From positions 1-64,000 of the forward strand of contig NZ_SCMP01000007.1 of NCBI RefSeq assembly GCF_005502935.1: a DNA stretch of 64,000 nt, read 5' to 3'. The position numbers were made by a program, and so were the translations under genes. A model generated the notes under the pieces. The model was not told the DNA's origin, searched no databases, and saw only the letters and a list, made by a program, of their open reading frames with translations. Below are positions 35,380-43,718 of this stretch, piece by piece. The stretch comes from Pseudomonas sp. 2FG. GTDB taxonomy: Bacteria; Pseudomonadota; Gammaproteobacteria; Pseudomonadales; Pseudomonadaceae. Every line of letters starts with the position of its first letter. Within the stretch, counting starts at the first letter, position 1.

Positions 35380-36141
35380 TCACTTCAAACGGCCGGAGAG
35401 GAACTGCTGCAACCGTTCGCTTTGCGGGTTATCGAGCATGTCGGCAGCGCCCTCCTCCTCGACTCGGCCTTGATGCAAGAATAGAACCTGACTGGAAACC
35501 CGCCGCGCGAACTCCATCTCGTGGGTCACCATGAGCATGGTGCGGCCTTCCTCGGCCAACGCTTGAATCACCTTGAGCACCTCGCCAACCAGTTCAGGAT
35601 CGAGCGCCGAGGTCGGCTCATCGAACAGCATGACATCCGGCTCCATTGCCAACGCGCGCGCGATGGCCACCCGTTGTTGCTGGCCACCCGAGAGGAACGC
35701 CGGGTACTGTCCGGCAACGCGTTGCGGCAGGCCCACTTTATCCAGGTAGGCACGCGCACGCTCTTCAGCTTCACCCCTGCTTAAGCCTAGGACACGACAG
35801 GGCGCCAACGTGATGTTGTCCAACACGCTCAGGTGGCTCCACAAATTGAAATGCTGGAAGACCATCGCCAGCCGGGTGCGCAGTTTCTGCAGCTGAGTGT
35901 CGCAAGCAGGACGCATGGCTCCCGCTGGCCCACGCATACGAATGGTTTCACCGTCCAGGGTGATGGCGCCTTCATCGGGTTGTTCGAGAAAATTGATGCA
36001 GCGCAGCATGGTGCTTTTTCCAGATCCACTCGCGCCGATCATGCTCACCACATCACCGGACTTTGCCTTGAGCGAGACCCCCTTGAGCACTTCGTTGTCG
36101 CCATAACGCTTGTGCAGAGACTCAACGGCCAGCTTGTACAT
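35380..36141 (-). CDS. Basic amino-acid ABC transporter ATPase (HisP/AotP-like)
   Basis: A 253-residue nucleotide-binding subunit. Walker A GASGSGKSTMLRC, signature LSGGQQQRVAIARALAMEPD and Walker B VMLFDEPTSALDPELVGEVL are complete. The insertion IRMRGPAGAMRPACDTQLQK is typical of HisP/AotP ATPases that serve histidine, lysine, arginine or ornithine importers. I chose the ATG at 36141 because GGAG lies 6 nt upstream; the frame stays open 11 codons further. It follows the permease genes with a gap of about 90 nt and powers them from the cytoplasmic side. Confidence 0.92.
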   Translation of the reverse strand: MYKLAVESLHKRYGDNEVLKGVSLKAKSGDVVSMIGASGSGKSTMLRCINFLEQPDEGAITLDGETIRMRGPAGAMRPACDTQLQKLRTRLAMVFQHFNLWSHLSVLDNITLAPCRVLGLSRGEAEERARAYLDKVGLPQRVAGQYPAFLSGGQQQRVAIARALAMEPDVMLFDEPTSALDPELVGEVLKVIQALAEEGRTMLMVTHEMEFARRVSSQVLFLHQGRVEEEGAADMLDNPQSERLQQFLSGRLK

Positions 36142-36234
36142 AACGCACTCCTGCTGCTGTGCCCCTATGGGCACAGCACTGTAATTGTAGGTTTGGGTGG
36201 GTGCCGCTTGGGCCCCACCGGAGGAGATTTCGAC

Positions 36235-36945
36235 TCAGCGGACCGGTCCGAGGAAGGCCATCCAACGCGTCTCGGCGACACGGAACAACCCGACCAGAGC
36301 GAAGGTAAGCCCCAGGTAGAGAAGTGCGGCGATGCCGAACGACTGAAAGGTCAGAAAGGTCGCAGCGTTAGCATCTCGGGCAACCTTGAGGATGTCCGGC
36401 ACGGTAGCGGTGAAGGCTACGGACGTCGCATGCAGCATGAGGATCACCTCATTGCTGTAATACGGCAGGGAGCGACGCAAAGCCGAAGGCATGATGATGC
36501 GGACGTACAGCCGCCAACCGCTCAACCCATAGGCACGCGCCGCCTCGACTTCGCCATGGGGAATGCTGCGAATCGCACCGGCAAAGATTTCCGTGGTGTA
36601 AGCGCAGGTATTCAAGGTGAAGGCGAGCAGCGTGCAGTTCATCGCATCGCGGAAGAAAGCATCGAGCAGAGGCTGCGAACGCACCTCGGCGATTCCGTAG
36701 ATACCGGTGTAGATGATGAGCAGTTGGACGTAGAGCGGCGTGCCCCGGAACAGATAGGTGAAAAACTGCACCGGCCAACGCAGAACTCGACTTTCCGAGG
36801 TGCGCGCGATCGAGAATGGCAACGACAGCAGGAAGCCAACGCCGATCGAGAAACACAGCAACCACAGCGTCATCGCCAGACCGGTGATGTCGTAACCGTC
36901 ACTGTAGAGAAAGGGTTTCCAGTATTCCTGAAGCAACTCAATCAT
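36235..36945 (-). CDS. Basic amino-acid ABC transporter permease (HisM/AotM-like)
   Basis: A 236-residue polar amino-acid permease of the His/Glu/Gln/Arg family. The EAA loop is visible as EVEAARAYGLSGWRLYVRII with PSALRRSLP, and several hydrophobic helices flank it (MTLWLLCFSIGVGFLLSLPF, FFTYLFRGTPLYVQLLIIYT). I chose the start at 36945 (MIELLQEYWKPF), which overlaps the upstream permease gene by 8 nt; an open frame continues 32 codons further but overlaps coding sequence of the neighbour. It pairs with the HisQ-like subunit to form the membrane channel. Confidence 0.9.
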   Translation of the reverse strand: MIELLQEYWKPFLYSDGYDITGLAMTLWLLCFSIGVGFLLSLPFSIARTSESRVLRWPVQFFTYLFRGTPLYVQLLIIYTGIYGIAEVRSQPLLDAFFRDAMNCTLLAFTLNTCAYTTEIFAGAIRSIPHGEVEAARAYGLSGWRLYVRIIMPSALRRSLPYYSNEVILMLHATSVAFTATVPDILKVARDANAATFLTFQSFGIAALLYLGLTFALVGLFRVAETRWMAFLGPVR

Positions 36946-37666
36946 GACTATGCCCTCTGACACCCAGGTTGTAGCGCCGCTCGAGCCAACGCAGCACAAG
37001 GTTGGAAGCACTGGTGATAAGCAGGTAAAGCAGTGCCGCAAGAATCAGGAAATAGAGCATGTTGAAGGTGCTCTTACCGGCGTCCTGGGCCGCCTTGACC
37101 ACATCGGAAAGCCCGATGATCGAGACCAGAGCGGTGGCCTTGAGCAGCACCAGCCAGTTATTGCCCAGACTGGGCAAGGCATAGCGCATCATTTGGGGAA
37201 AGAGCACATGGACGAACCGCTGGATACGGCTAAGACCAAATGCGGTGGCCGCCTCCAGCTGACCCCGCGGCACGGAAACAATGGCGCCACGAAAGGTCTC
37301 GGTGAAGTAGGCACCATAGATGAATCCAAGGGTCACGATGCCGGCACCGAAGGGATCGATCTCGATATAGGCCCAACCCATGGCCTCCGTGAGGCTGCTC
37401 AGCCAGCCCTGCAAGCTGTAGAAAATCAACAGCATCAGCACCAGGTCGGGTATTCCACGGATCAGGGTCGTATACAGGGTTGCCGGGATGCGCAGGATGG
37501 CCAGTGGCGAAAGTTTGGCTGCGGCGCCGAGCAGTCCGATAAGGATGCTCAGCGCCAATGACAGTACGGATAGTTTTACGGTCACCCAGGTGCCGTGCAG
37601 CAGCAGTGGGCCGAAGCCCTGCAAGCCCAGTGCGTCCAGGCCCAGGTATTGGATGAGGTTGTTCAT
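36938..37666 (-). CDS. Basic amino-acid ABC transporter permease (HisQ/AotQ-like)
   Basis: A 242-residue inner-membrane permease. It starts MNNLIQYLGLDALGLQGFGP and shows the expected helices (VTVKLSVLSLALSILIGLLG, LYTTLIRGIPDLVLMLLIFY) and an EAA loop (QLEAATAFGLSRIQRFVHVL with FPQMMRYALP). The sequence is of the HisQ/ArtQ type, so the transporter is expected to import arginine, ornithine, lysine or histidine. It is separated from the binding-protein gene upstream by 85 nt that contain a strong hairpin, an arrangement usually giving more binding protein than permease. Confidence 0.92.
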   Translation of the reverse strand: MNNLIQYLGLDALGLQGFGPLLLHGTWVTVKLSVLSLALSILIGLLGAAAKLSPLAILRIPATLYTTLIRGIPDLVLMLLIFYSLQGWLSSLTEAMGWAYIEIDPFGAGIVTLGFIYGAYFTETFRGAIVSVPRGQLEAATAFGLSRIQRFVHVLFPQMMRYALPSLGNNWLVLLKATALVSIIGLSDVVKAAQDAGKSTFNMLYFLILAALLYLLITSASNLVLRWLERRYNLGVRGHSHD

Positions 37667-37703
37667 GGGGGCTACCTAACTCGATACATTACGACGCTCC
37701 GTT

Positions 37704-37737
37704 CTACTTGGGAGGACTCCGGATCACTCCCAAGTAG
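37704..37737 (-). repeat. Hairpin between binding-protein and permease genes
   Basis: CTACTTGGGAG / CTCCCAAGTAG, an 11-bp perfect stem with a 12-nt loop and no following T-run. Probably an mRNA stability or attenuation element that sets unequal expression within the transporter operon. Confidence 0.6.
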
Positions 37738-37751
37738 ATGGCTTGCGACTA

Positions 37752-38534
37752 TCAGTTGCTGTAGAGATCGAGATCGCCGAAATTTTTCTTCTGGATCTGC
37801 TTGTAGGTGCCGTTTTCGTGCATGGCCTGAATGGCCGTGTTGAGCATGGATTTCAGCTCATCGTCACCCTTGCGGAGACCGATGGCGATGTCCGAGGGCA
37901 CCAGGGGGTCACTGATACCCTTGCTGCTTTGGAAGTCCGCACCCTGCGGCGACTTGAGGAAGCTCAACTCAGCCTCGAGCATGTCTTGAATGGATGCGTC
38001 CAGGCGGCCGGAAACCAAGTCCGCATAAACCTGATCTTGATTCTGATAGGCCTTCAGTCGAACACCACCCGGGGCCAGTTTTGCCTTTGCGTAGGCCTCC
38101 TGGATGGTGCCTTGCTGGAAACCGATAGCCTTGCCCTGCAGTGACTCAGCGGTTGGCTCGAGCCCGGAACCCTTGCGAGTGACGATCGAAGTCGGGCCAG
38201 AGAACAGACGGTCAGAGAAGTCGATTTGTTTCTTGCGTGCTTCAGTTACCGTCATCGAAGACAGCACCGCATCGATCTTGCGCGCCTTCAAGGCAGGAAT
38301 CAGACCGTCGAAGTCATTCGTAACCCACACACACTTGACCTTGAGCTCCGCGCAGATGGCATTGCCCAGATCGATATCGAACCCTTGCAACGAACCATCC
38401 GCGGCTGTTGATTCGAACGGTGGATAGGCCGGATTTACGCCAAAGCGTATTTCCTTCCACTCTTTAGCAAGAGTGGCGCCGGAGGAAAACACCAGAGCAA
38501 TTGCAGACAAGGCCAACCATTTTATTTTTTTCAT
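37752..38534 (-). CDS. Lysine/arginine/ornithine-type periplasmic binding protein (AotJ/ArgT-like)
   Basis: A 260-residue family 3 solute-binding protein with a signal peptide (MKKIKWLALSAIALVFSSGA, then TLA). The mature N-terminus KEWKEIRFGVNPAYPPFEST, the GFDIDLGNAICAELKVKCVW block, and LIPALKARKIDAVLSSMTVT with EARKKQIDFS are typical of HisJ/ArgT/AotJ proteins. It captures basic amino acids in the periplasm and hands them to the HisQMP-like membrane complex encoded downstream. It is the first gene of the transporter operon, whose promoter should lie in the 543-bp gap before rapA. Confidence 0.92.
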   Translation of the reverse strand: MKKIKWLALSAIALVFSSGATLAKEWKEIRFGVNPAYPPFESTAADGSLQGFDIDLGNAICAELKVKCVWVTNDFDGLIPALKARKIDAVLSSMTVTEARKKQIDFSDRLFSGPTSIVTRKGSGLEPTAESLQGKAIGFQQGTIQEAYAKAKLAPGGVRLKAYQNQDQVYADLVSGRLDASIQDMLEAELSFLKSPQGADFQSSKGISDPLVPSDIAIGLRKGDDELKSMLNTAIQAMHENGTYKQIQKKNFGDLDLYSN

Positions 38535-39077
38535 GAGTAGGGTCCCAGGTTTGATTAGATTTATCGTGAGTCAATGATGCGTTGATCCACACTTTTCGAC
38601 AGGAGCAGAAAAACCTCTGAAGCACGAACCGCCGAAGCGGCGCTTTTGTTGTGCCTCGTGTTACACCCGAACATCACACCGGGATACCCCAGTTCAATCG
38701 AATCAGATAAAGGCAATCCAACTCGAGTTCAGGCGCAATCCAGAATGCACCCAGTTGAATGCGCTTTGGTGTCGTAAAACCTCTGTCTGACTGCAGATTT
38801 TTGCTGCTGGAGAGGCACGCGCAGCCGATTCTGTCGCAAAAAATCACTTCTCTGCTTCAACCTGTATTTACGACCCCTGAACGGCCATTCGCCAGGCAAC
38901 ATATTCAGCACCTCTTCGCAGCCCGCCTTTGGTCAGACTGTCGGCCGTTCGGACGCCGACTCGAGACTGCGCTCGCTACACTTTTGACTTAAGTCTCGCC
39001 GGCAAGTGCACTAGCGCCTTTGGCCTGGGCGCAGCGTTCCGTTACCATAGTCGGCTTTTTCATCGCGGGAGACAGGC
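38535..39077. other. 543-bp divergent intergenic region (aotJ-like / rapA)
   Basis: No gene is supported. It contains a GC-rich hairpin at about 38629-38643 (CCGCC / GGCGG type), AT-rich DNA at 38530-38600 expected to hold the transporter promoter, and a weak rapA promoter region just upstream of 39078. A 60-codon open frame at 38729-38911 on the minus strand has no recognisable features. Confidence 0.4.
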
Positions 39078-41924
39078 ATGGCGCAGCAGTATGAACCGGG
39101 GCAACGCTGGATCAGTGACAGCGAAGCGGAGTTGGGCTTGGGAACCATCCTGGTACAGGACGGCCGCATGCTCACCGTGCTCTACCCGGCCACTGGCGAG
39201 ACCCGCCAGTATGCGACGCGCAATGCTCCGCTGACGCGGGTACGCTTCTCCCCCGGCGATGAGATCACTCACTTCGAAGGCTGGAAGCTGACCGTTCAGG
39301 AAGTCGACGACGTCGACGGCCTGTTGGTCTACCACGGCCTCAACGGACAGCACACAAGCGTCAGCCTACCGGAAACCCAGCTGTCCAACTTCATCCAATT
39401 CCGTCTGGCCAGCGACCGCCTGTTCGCCGGGCAGATCGACCCGCTGCCCTGGTTCGCCCTGCGCTACCACACCCTCGAACACACCAGCCGCCTGCTGCAG
39501 TCCTCGCTCTGGGGCCTGGGTGGCGTGCGTGCCCAACCGATCCCGCATCAGCTGCATATCGCTCGCGAAGTGGCCGACCGCATCGCCCCGCGGGTCTTGC
39601 TGGCGGACGAAGTCGGCCTGGGCAAAACCATCGAAGCCGGTTTGGTCATCCACCGCCAACTGCTCTCCGGGCGCGCCAGCCGGGTGTTGATCCTGGTGCC
39701 GGAAAACCTCCAGCACCAGTGGCTGGTGGAGATGCGCCGGCGTTTCAACCTGGACGTCGCGCTGTTCGACACCGAACGCTTCATCGAAAGCGATGCCGAC
39801 AACCCCTTCGAGGATTGCCAGTTGGCCCTGGTGGCCCTGGAATGGCTGTGCGAAGACGAGCGCGCCCAAGATGCACTGTTCGCCGCCGGCTGGGACCTGC
39901 TGGTGGTCGACGAAGCGCACCACCTGGTCTGGCACCCGGAGCAGGCCAGCCCGCAATACGCACTGGTCGAGCAACTGGCGGAAGTCATCCCCGGCGTCCT
40001 GCTGCTCACCGCCACCCCCGAACAACTCGGCCAGGACAGCCACTTCGCGCGCCTGCGGCTGCTCGACCCGAACCGCTTCCATGACCTCGAGGCCTTCCGT
40101 GCCGAAAGCGCCAACTACCGGCCAGTCGCCGAGGCGGTGCAGGAATTGCTCGATCAGGGCCGCCTCTCCCCCGTGGCGCACCAGACCATCCATGACTTCC
40201 TCGGCGCCGAAGGCGAGACCTTGCTCGCCGCCGTCAACGCCGGCGACAGCGAGGCTTCGCCCCGTCTGATCCGCGAACTGCTCGACCGCCACGGCACCGG
40301 CCGCCTGCTGTTCCGCAACACCCGTGCCGCGGTGCAGGGTTTCCCCGAGCGCGAGCTGCACCCCTATCCGCTGGAAAACCCGGATCAGTACCTGGAACTG
40401 CCGCTCGGCGAGCACGCCGACCTCTATCCGGAAGTCAGCTACCAGGCGCAGCCGGAGACCGGCGAGGAAGAGCGCTGGTGGCGCTTCGACCCGCGCGTCG
40501 ACTGGCTGATCGACACCCTGAAGATGCTCAAACGGGTCAAGGTGCTGGTGATCTGCGCCCACGCGGAGACCGCCATGGATCTGGAAGACGCCCTGCGCGT
40601 GCGCTCCGGCATCCCCGCCACGGTGTTCCATGAAGGCATGAACATCCTCGAACGCGACCGCGCCGCCGCCTACTTCGCCGACGAGGAGTTCGGCGCCCAG
40701 GTGCTGATCTGCTCCGAGATCGGCAGTGAAGGCCGCAACTTCCAGTTCTCCCACCATCTGGTGCTGTTCGATCTGCCCTCGCACCCGGACCTGCTCGAAC
40801 AGCGCATCGGCCGTCTCGACCGGATCGGCCAGAAACACCGCATTCAGTTGCACGTGCCCTATCTGGAAAGCAGCCCGCAAGAGCGTCTGTTCCAGTGGTA
40901 TCACCAGGCACTGAACGCCTTCCAGGCGACCTGCCCGACCGGCAACGCCCTGCAGCACCAGTTCGGCCCGCGCCTGCTGCCGCTGCTGGAAAGTGGCGAT
41001 GACGACGAGTGGCAAGCCCTGGTCGAGGAGGCCAAAGCCGAGCGCGAACGCCTCGAAGGCGAGCTGCACGCTGGGCGTGACCGTCTGCTGGAGCTCAACT
41101 CCGGCGGCGCCGGTGAAGGCGAGGCGCTGGCCGAAGCGATTCACGAGCAAGACGACGAATTTGCCCTGCCGATCTATATGGAAGAGTTGTTCGAGGCCTT
41201 CGGCATCGACAGCGAAGACCACTCGGAAAACGCCCTGATACTGCGCCCCAGCGAGAAAATGCTCGACGCCAGCTTCCCGCTCGGCGACGACGAAGGCGTG
41301 ACCATCACCTACGACCGCAATCAGGCGCTATCGCGCGAGGACATGCAGTTCCTCACCTGGGAACACCCGATGGTGCAAGGCGGCATGGATCTGGTGCGCT
41401 CCGGTTCGATGGGCAACACCGCGGTGGCGCTGATCAAGAACAAGGCGCTGAAACCCGGCACCGTGCTGCTCGAACTGCTCTACGTCAGCGAAGTGGTCGC
41501 CCCACGCGCCCTGCAACTGGGCCGCTACCTGCCGCCGGCGGCGCTGCGCTGCCTGCTGGACAGCAGCGGCAACGACCTGGCGAGCAAGGTCTCGTTTGAA
41601 AAGCTCAACGACCAACTGGAGACCGTGCCCCGCGCCAGCGCCAACAAGTTCGTGCAGGCCCAGCGTGACGCGCTTAACCCGCAGATCAATGCCGCCGAAG
41701 CGAAGATCGCCCCACGGCATGCCGAACGGGTCGCCGAAGCCAAGCGCCGGCTGGCTGCGGATACCGAAGAAGAGCTGGCACGCTTGACCGCGCTGCAAGC
41801 CGTCAACCCAAGCGTGCGTGACAGCGAGCTGGAGACCCTGCGCCAGCAGCGCGAGCAAGGCCTGGCCATGCTCGACAAGGCCGCGCTGCGCCTGGAGGCC
41901 ATTCGCGTGCTGGTCGCGGGGTAA
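39078..41924 (+). CDS. rapA: RNA polymerase-associated protein RapA
   Basis: A 948-residue SWI2/SNF2-type ATPase of normal RapA length. The N-terminal Tudor-like region starts [20 protein letters not shown]. Motif I is [20 protein letters not shown] (about residues 174-193), motif II is [14 protein letters not shown], and the helicase C part shows [20 protein letters not shown] and [14 protein letters not shown]. The RapA-specific C-terminal region follows. RapA binds core RNA polymerase and recycles it after termination or backtracking. The gene is monocistronic and ends at a strong bidirectional terminator. It corresponds to hepA (PA3308) of P. aeruginosa. Confidence 0.96.
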   Translation: MAQQYEPGQRWISDSEAELGLGTILVQDGRMLTVLYPATGETRQYATRNAPLTRVRFSPGDEITHFEGWKLTVQEVDDVDGLLVYHGLNGQHTSVSLPETQLSNFIQFRLASDRLFAGQIDPLPWFALRYHTLEHTSRLLQSSLWGLGGVRAQPIPHQLHIAREVADRIAPRVLLADEVGLGKTIEAGLVIHRQLLSGRASRVLILVPENLQHQWLVEMRRRFNLDVALFDTERFIESDADNPFEDCQLALVALEWLCEDERAQDALFAAGWDLLVVDEAHHLVWHPEQASPQYALVEQLAEVIPGVLLLTATPEQLGQDSHFARLRLLDPNRFHDLEAFRAESANYRPVAEAVQELLDQGRLSPVAHQTIHDFLGAEGETLLAAVNAGDSEASPRLIRELLDRHGTGRLLFRNTRAAVQGFPERELHPYPLENPDQYLELPLGEHADLYPEVSYQAQPETGEEERWWRFDPRVDWLIDTLKMLKRVKVLVICAHAETAMDLEDALRVRSGIPATVFHEGMNILERDRAAAYFADEEFGAQVLICSEIGSEGRNFQFSHHLVLFDLPSHPDLLEQRIGRLDRIGQKHRIQLHVPYLESSPQERLFQWYHQALNAFQATCPTGNALQHQFGPRLLPLLESGDDDEWQALVEEAKAERERLEGELHAGRDRLLELNSGGAGEGEALAEAIHEQDDEFALPIYMEELFEAFGIDSEDHSENALILRPSEKMLDASFPLGDDEGVTITYDRNQALSREDMQFLTWEHPMVQGGMDLVRSGSMGNTAVALIKNKALKPGTVLLELLYVSEVVAPRALQLGRYLPPAALRCLLDSSGNDLASKVSFEKLNDQLETVPRASANKFVQAQRDALNPQINAAEAKIAPRHAERVAEAKRRLAADTEEELARLTALQAVNPSVRDSELETLRQQREQGLAMLDKAALRLEAIRVLVAG

Positions 41925-41964
41925 CCTGCTGCTGCGGATACCCCCGCGCTATTCGCCCGACCTA

Positions 41965-42000
41965 AAACGACCAGGCCCGCATCTGCGGGCCTGGTCGTTT
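41965..42000. terminator. Bidirectional terminator between rapA and the MFS gene
   Basis: 16-bp perfect stem AAACGACCAGGCCCGC / GCGGGCCTGGTCGTTT with an ATCT loop, placed between two convergent genes. Confidence 0.92.
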
Positions 42001-42005
42001 CTGGC

Positions 42006-43334
42006 TCAGGCCGCTGCGGCGTCGGCCAGCGCCTGGCGCATGCTCGCCGCATCGCGACCGAAACAGCGGGAGGCCTGGAACAGCGCGAGCATGGTGAGAA
42101 ACAACGCGATCGGGATCAGGTACAGGGCACCGTGCAAACCCACCGCCTTGAACGCTTCGCTCATCTCGGTGGCGCCGGCGGCAACCATCGCCGAATGGGC
42201 AAAATGGTCGGAGAGCAGCCCCACCACCACCGGCCCCAGACCACCACCGAGCAGGTACAAACCGGCAAAGAACAGCGCCATGGCAGTCGCGCGCAAACGC
42301 GGCTCGACCACATCCTGGATCGCGGTATAGACGCAGGTGTAGAAGTTGTAGGCGAACAACCAGCCGCTGCTGAACAGGGCCACGAACACACCGATGCTGG
42401 TCTGCCCCAGCAGCAAGGCGTAAGCCGTGGCCAACGCCGCGACTAGCATCGACCCGGCGCCGAACAACAGCCGGCCACGCTCGGACCTCAGGTGCAAACG
42501 ATCGGCGATCCAGCCACCCAAGGTCAGGCCAACCAGGCCGGTCAGGCCGACAATCACCCCGGTCGCCACCGCCGCCTGCCCCAACGGCAGCAGGAAGTAG
42601 CGCTGCAGCATCGGCACCATGAACGAATTACAGGCGTAGGTGGCAAAGTTAAAGGTCAACCCGGCAACCACCAACCACCAGAAGGTGCGGATTGTCAGCA
42701 CCCGCCGCAGTGGCCGATCGACCGCTGCGACCGCCACCTTTACCGTCTCCGCCGCACCCCGTTGCGGCTCGCGGATCAAGAACATAAACAGCGCGAGGGT
42801 CACGCCGGGCAGCGCGGCGATAAAGAACGGCGCCCGCCAGCTACCAAAGGCTTCAACCATCGCGCCAATGCTGAAGAAGGCCAGCAGCAGCCCGAGCGGT
42901 AAACCCAGCATGAACATGCCCATCGCCCGCGCCCGCTTGTGCGCCGGGAACAGATCGCCAATCAACGAGTTGGCCGCCGGCGCGTAGCTGGCTTCACCAA
43001 TGCCCACGCCCATGCGCACCAGCAGGAAACTCCAGAAGTTCCAGGCCAGACCGTTCAGCGCGGTCAGCCCGCTCCATGCCAGCAACCCCCAGCCCATGAT
43101 CTTGCGCCGCGCGCCGGTATCGGACAGCCGCCCCAGCGGCACGCCGGCCATGGCATACACCAGGGTGAAGGCGGTACCGATCAGGCCGATCTGGAAATCG
43201 CTGAGGCTCCACTCCAGACGGATCGGTTCGATGATGATGGCCGGAATGGTGCGATCGAAGAAGTTGAACAGATTGGCGAGAAACAGCAGGAACAGAATGC
43301 GCCAGGCATTGCTGGCTTGCGGAGCTTGCGGCAT
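42006..43334 (-). CDS. MFS transporter (spinster-like branch)
   Basis: A 442-residue major facilitator with about 12 hydrophobic segments. The first loop shows NLFNFFDRTIPAIIIEPIRL (the conserved Asp-Arg of this branch), then FTLVYAMAGVPLGRLSDTGA with RRKIMGWGLL (motif A). ARMGVGIGEASYAPAANSLI-like sequence at helix 4-5 places it among spinster-type or hexuronate-like carriers. The substrate cannot be read from the sequence. Start chosen at MPQAPQASNAWRIL (43334); the frame remains open 28 codons upstream without a better site. It converges with rapA. Confidence 0.85.
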   Translation of the reverse strand: MPQAPQASNAWRILFLLFLANLFNFFDRTIPAIIIEPIRLEWSLSDFQIGLIGTAFTLVYAMAGVPLGRLSDTGARRKIMGWGLLAWSGLTALNGLAWNFWSFLLVRMGVGIGEASYAPAANSLIGDLFPAHKRARAMGMFMLGLPLGLLLAFFSIGAMVEAFGSWRAPFFIAALPGVTLALFMFLIREPQRGAAETVKVAVAAVDRPLRRVLTIRTFWWLVVAGLTFNFATYACNSFMVPMLQRYFLLPLGQAAVATGVIVGLTGLVGLTLGGWIADRLHLRSERGRLLFGAGSMLVAALATAYALLLGQTSIGVFVALFSSGWLFAYNFYTCVYTAIQDVVEPRLRATAMALFFAGLYLLGGGLGPVVVGLLSDHFAHSAMVAAGATEMSEAFKAVGLHGALYLIPIALFLTMLALFQASRCFGRDAASMRQALADAAAA

Positions 43335-43718
43335 GGATCGGGCTCTCTTGTTGTTCTTAACTGGCTCGCTACAGCGCAGAACTAAATACACCCTCTGAGC
43401 GAACCATTGAGCCTGCAATCTAGAGCCTGCGCCGCAGCCTGTCTGCGATCATTCGCGACATAGATGCAAGAGCATGCAACAGCGCAGGCAAGCCCCGCCA
43501 GCGCTCGACAGCCAACCTAATGCGCCAGCGCCTTACCGATGCCACATGCCTGCTGCGAATGCTTTAGATCGACTGGATATAACCATGATTGCCAGATGTT
43601 TGGCATAGCCAACCCGTCAAACCTTGCAGAACCCGCGCACCTTCTATACTGATGCCAAGTTGCCACGAGCCCTGCCGCCAGATGGTGCTGGCTGCAAAAC
43701 CTCAGGAGCATGTGCGCT

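Noticed and set aside
38729..38911. 60-codon minus-strand frame between the binding-protein gene and rapA
   Set aside because: No ribosome site, no motif and unremarkable composition.
39366..41222. 618-codon minus-strand frame opposite rapA
   Set aside because: Antisense to rapA; no ribosome site or motif.
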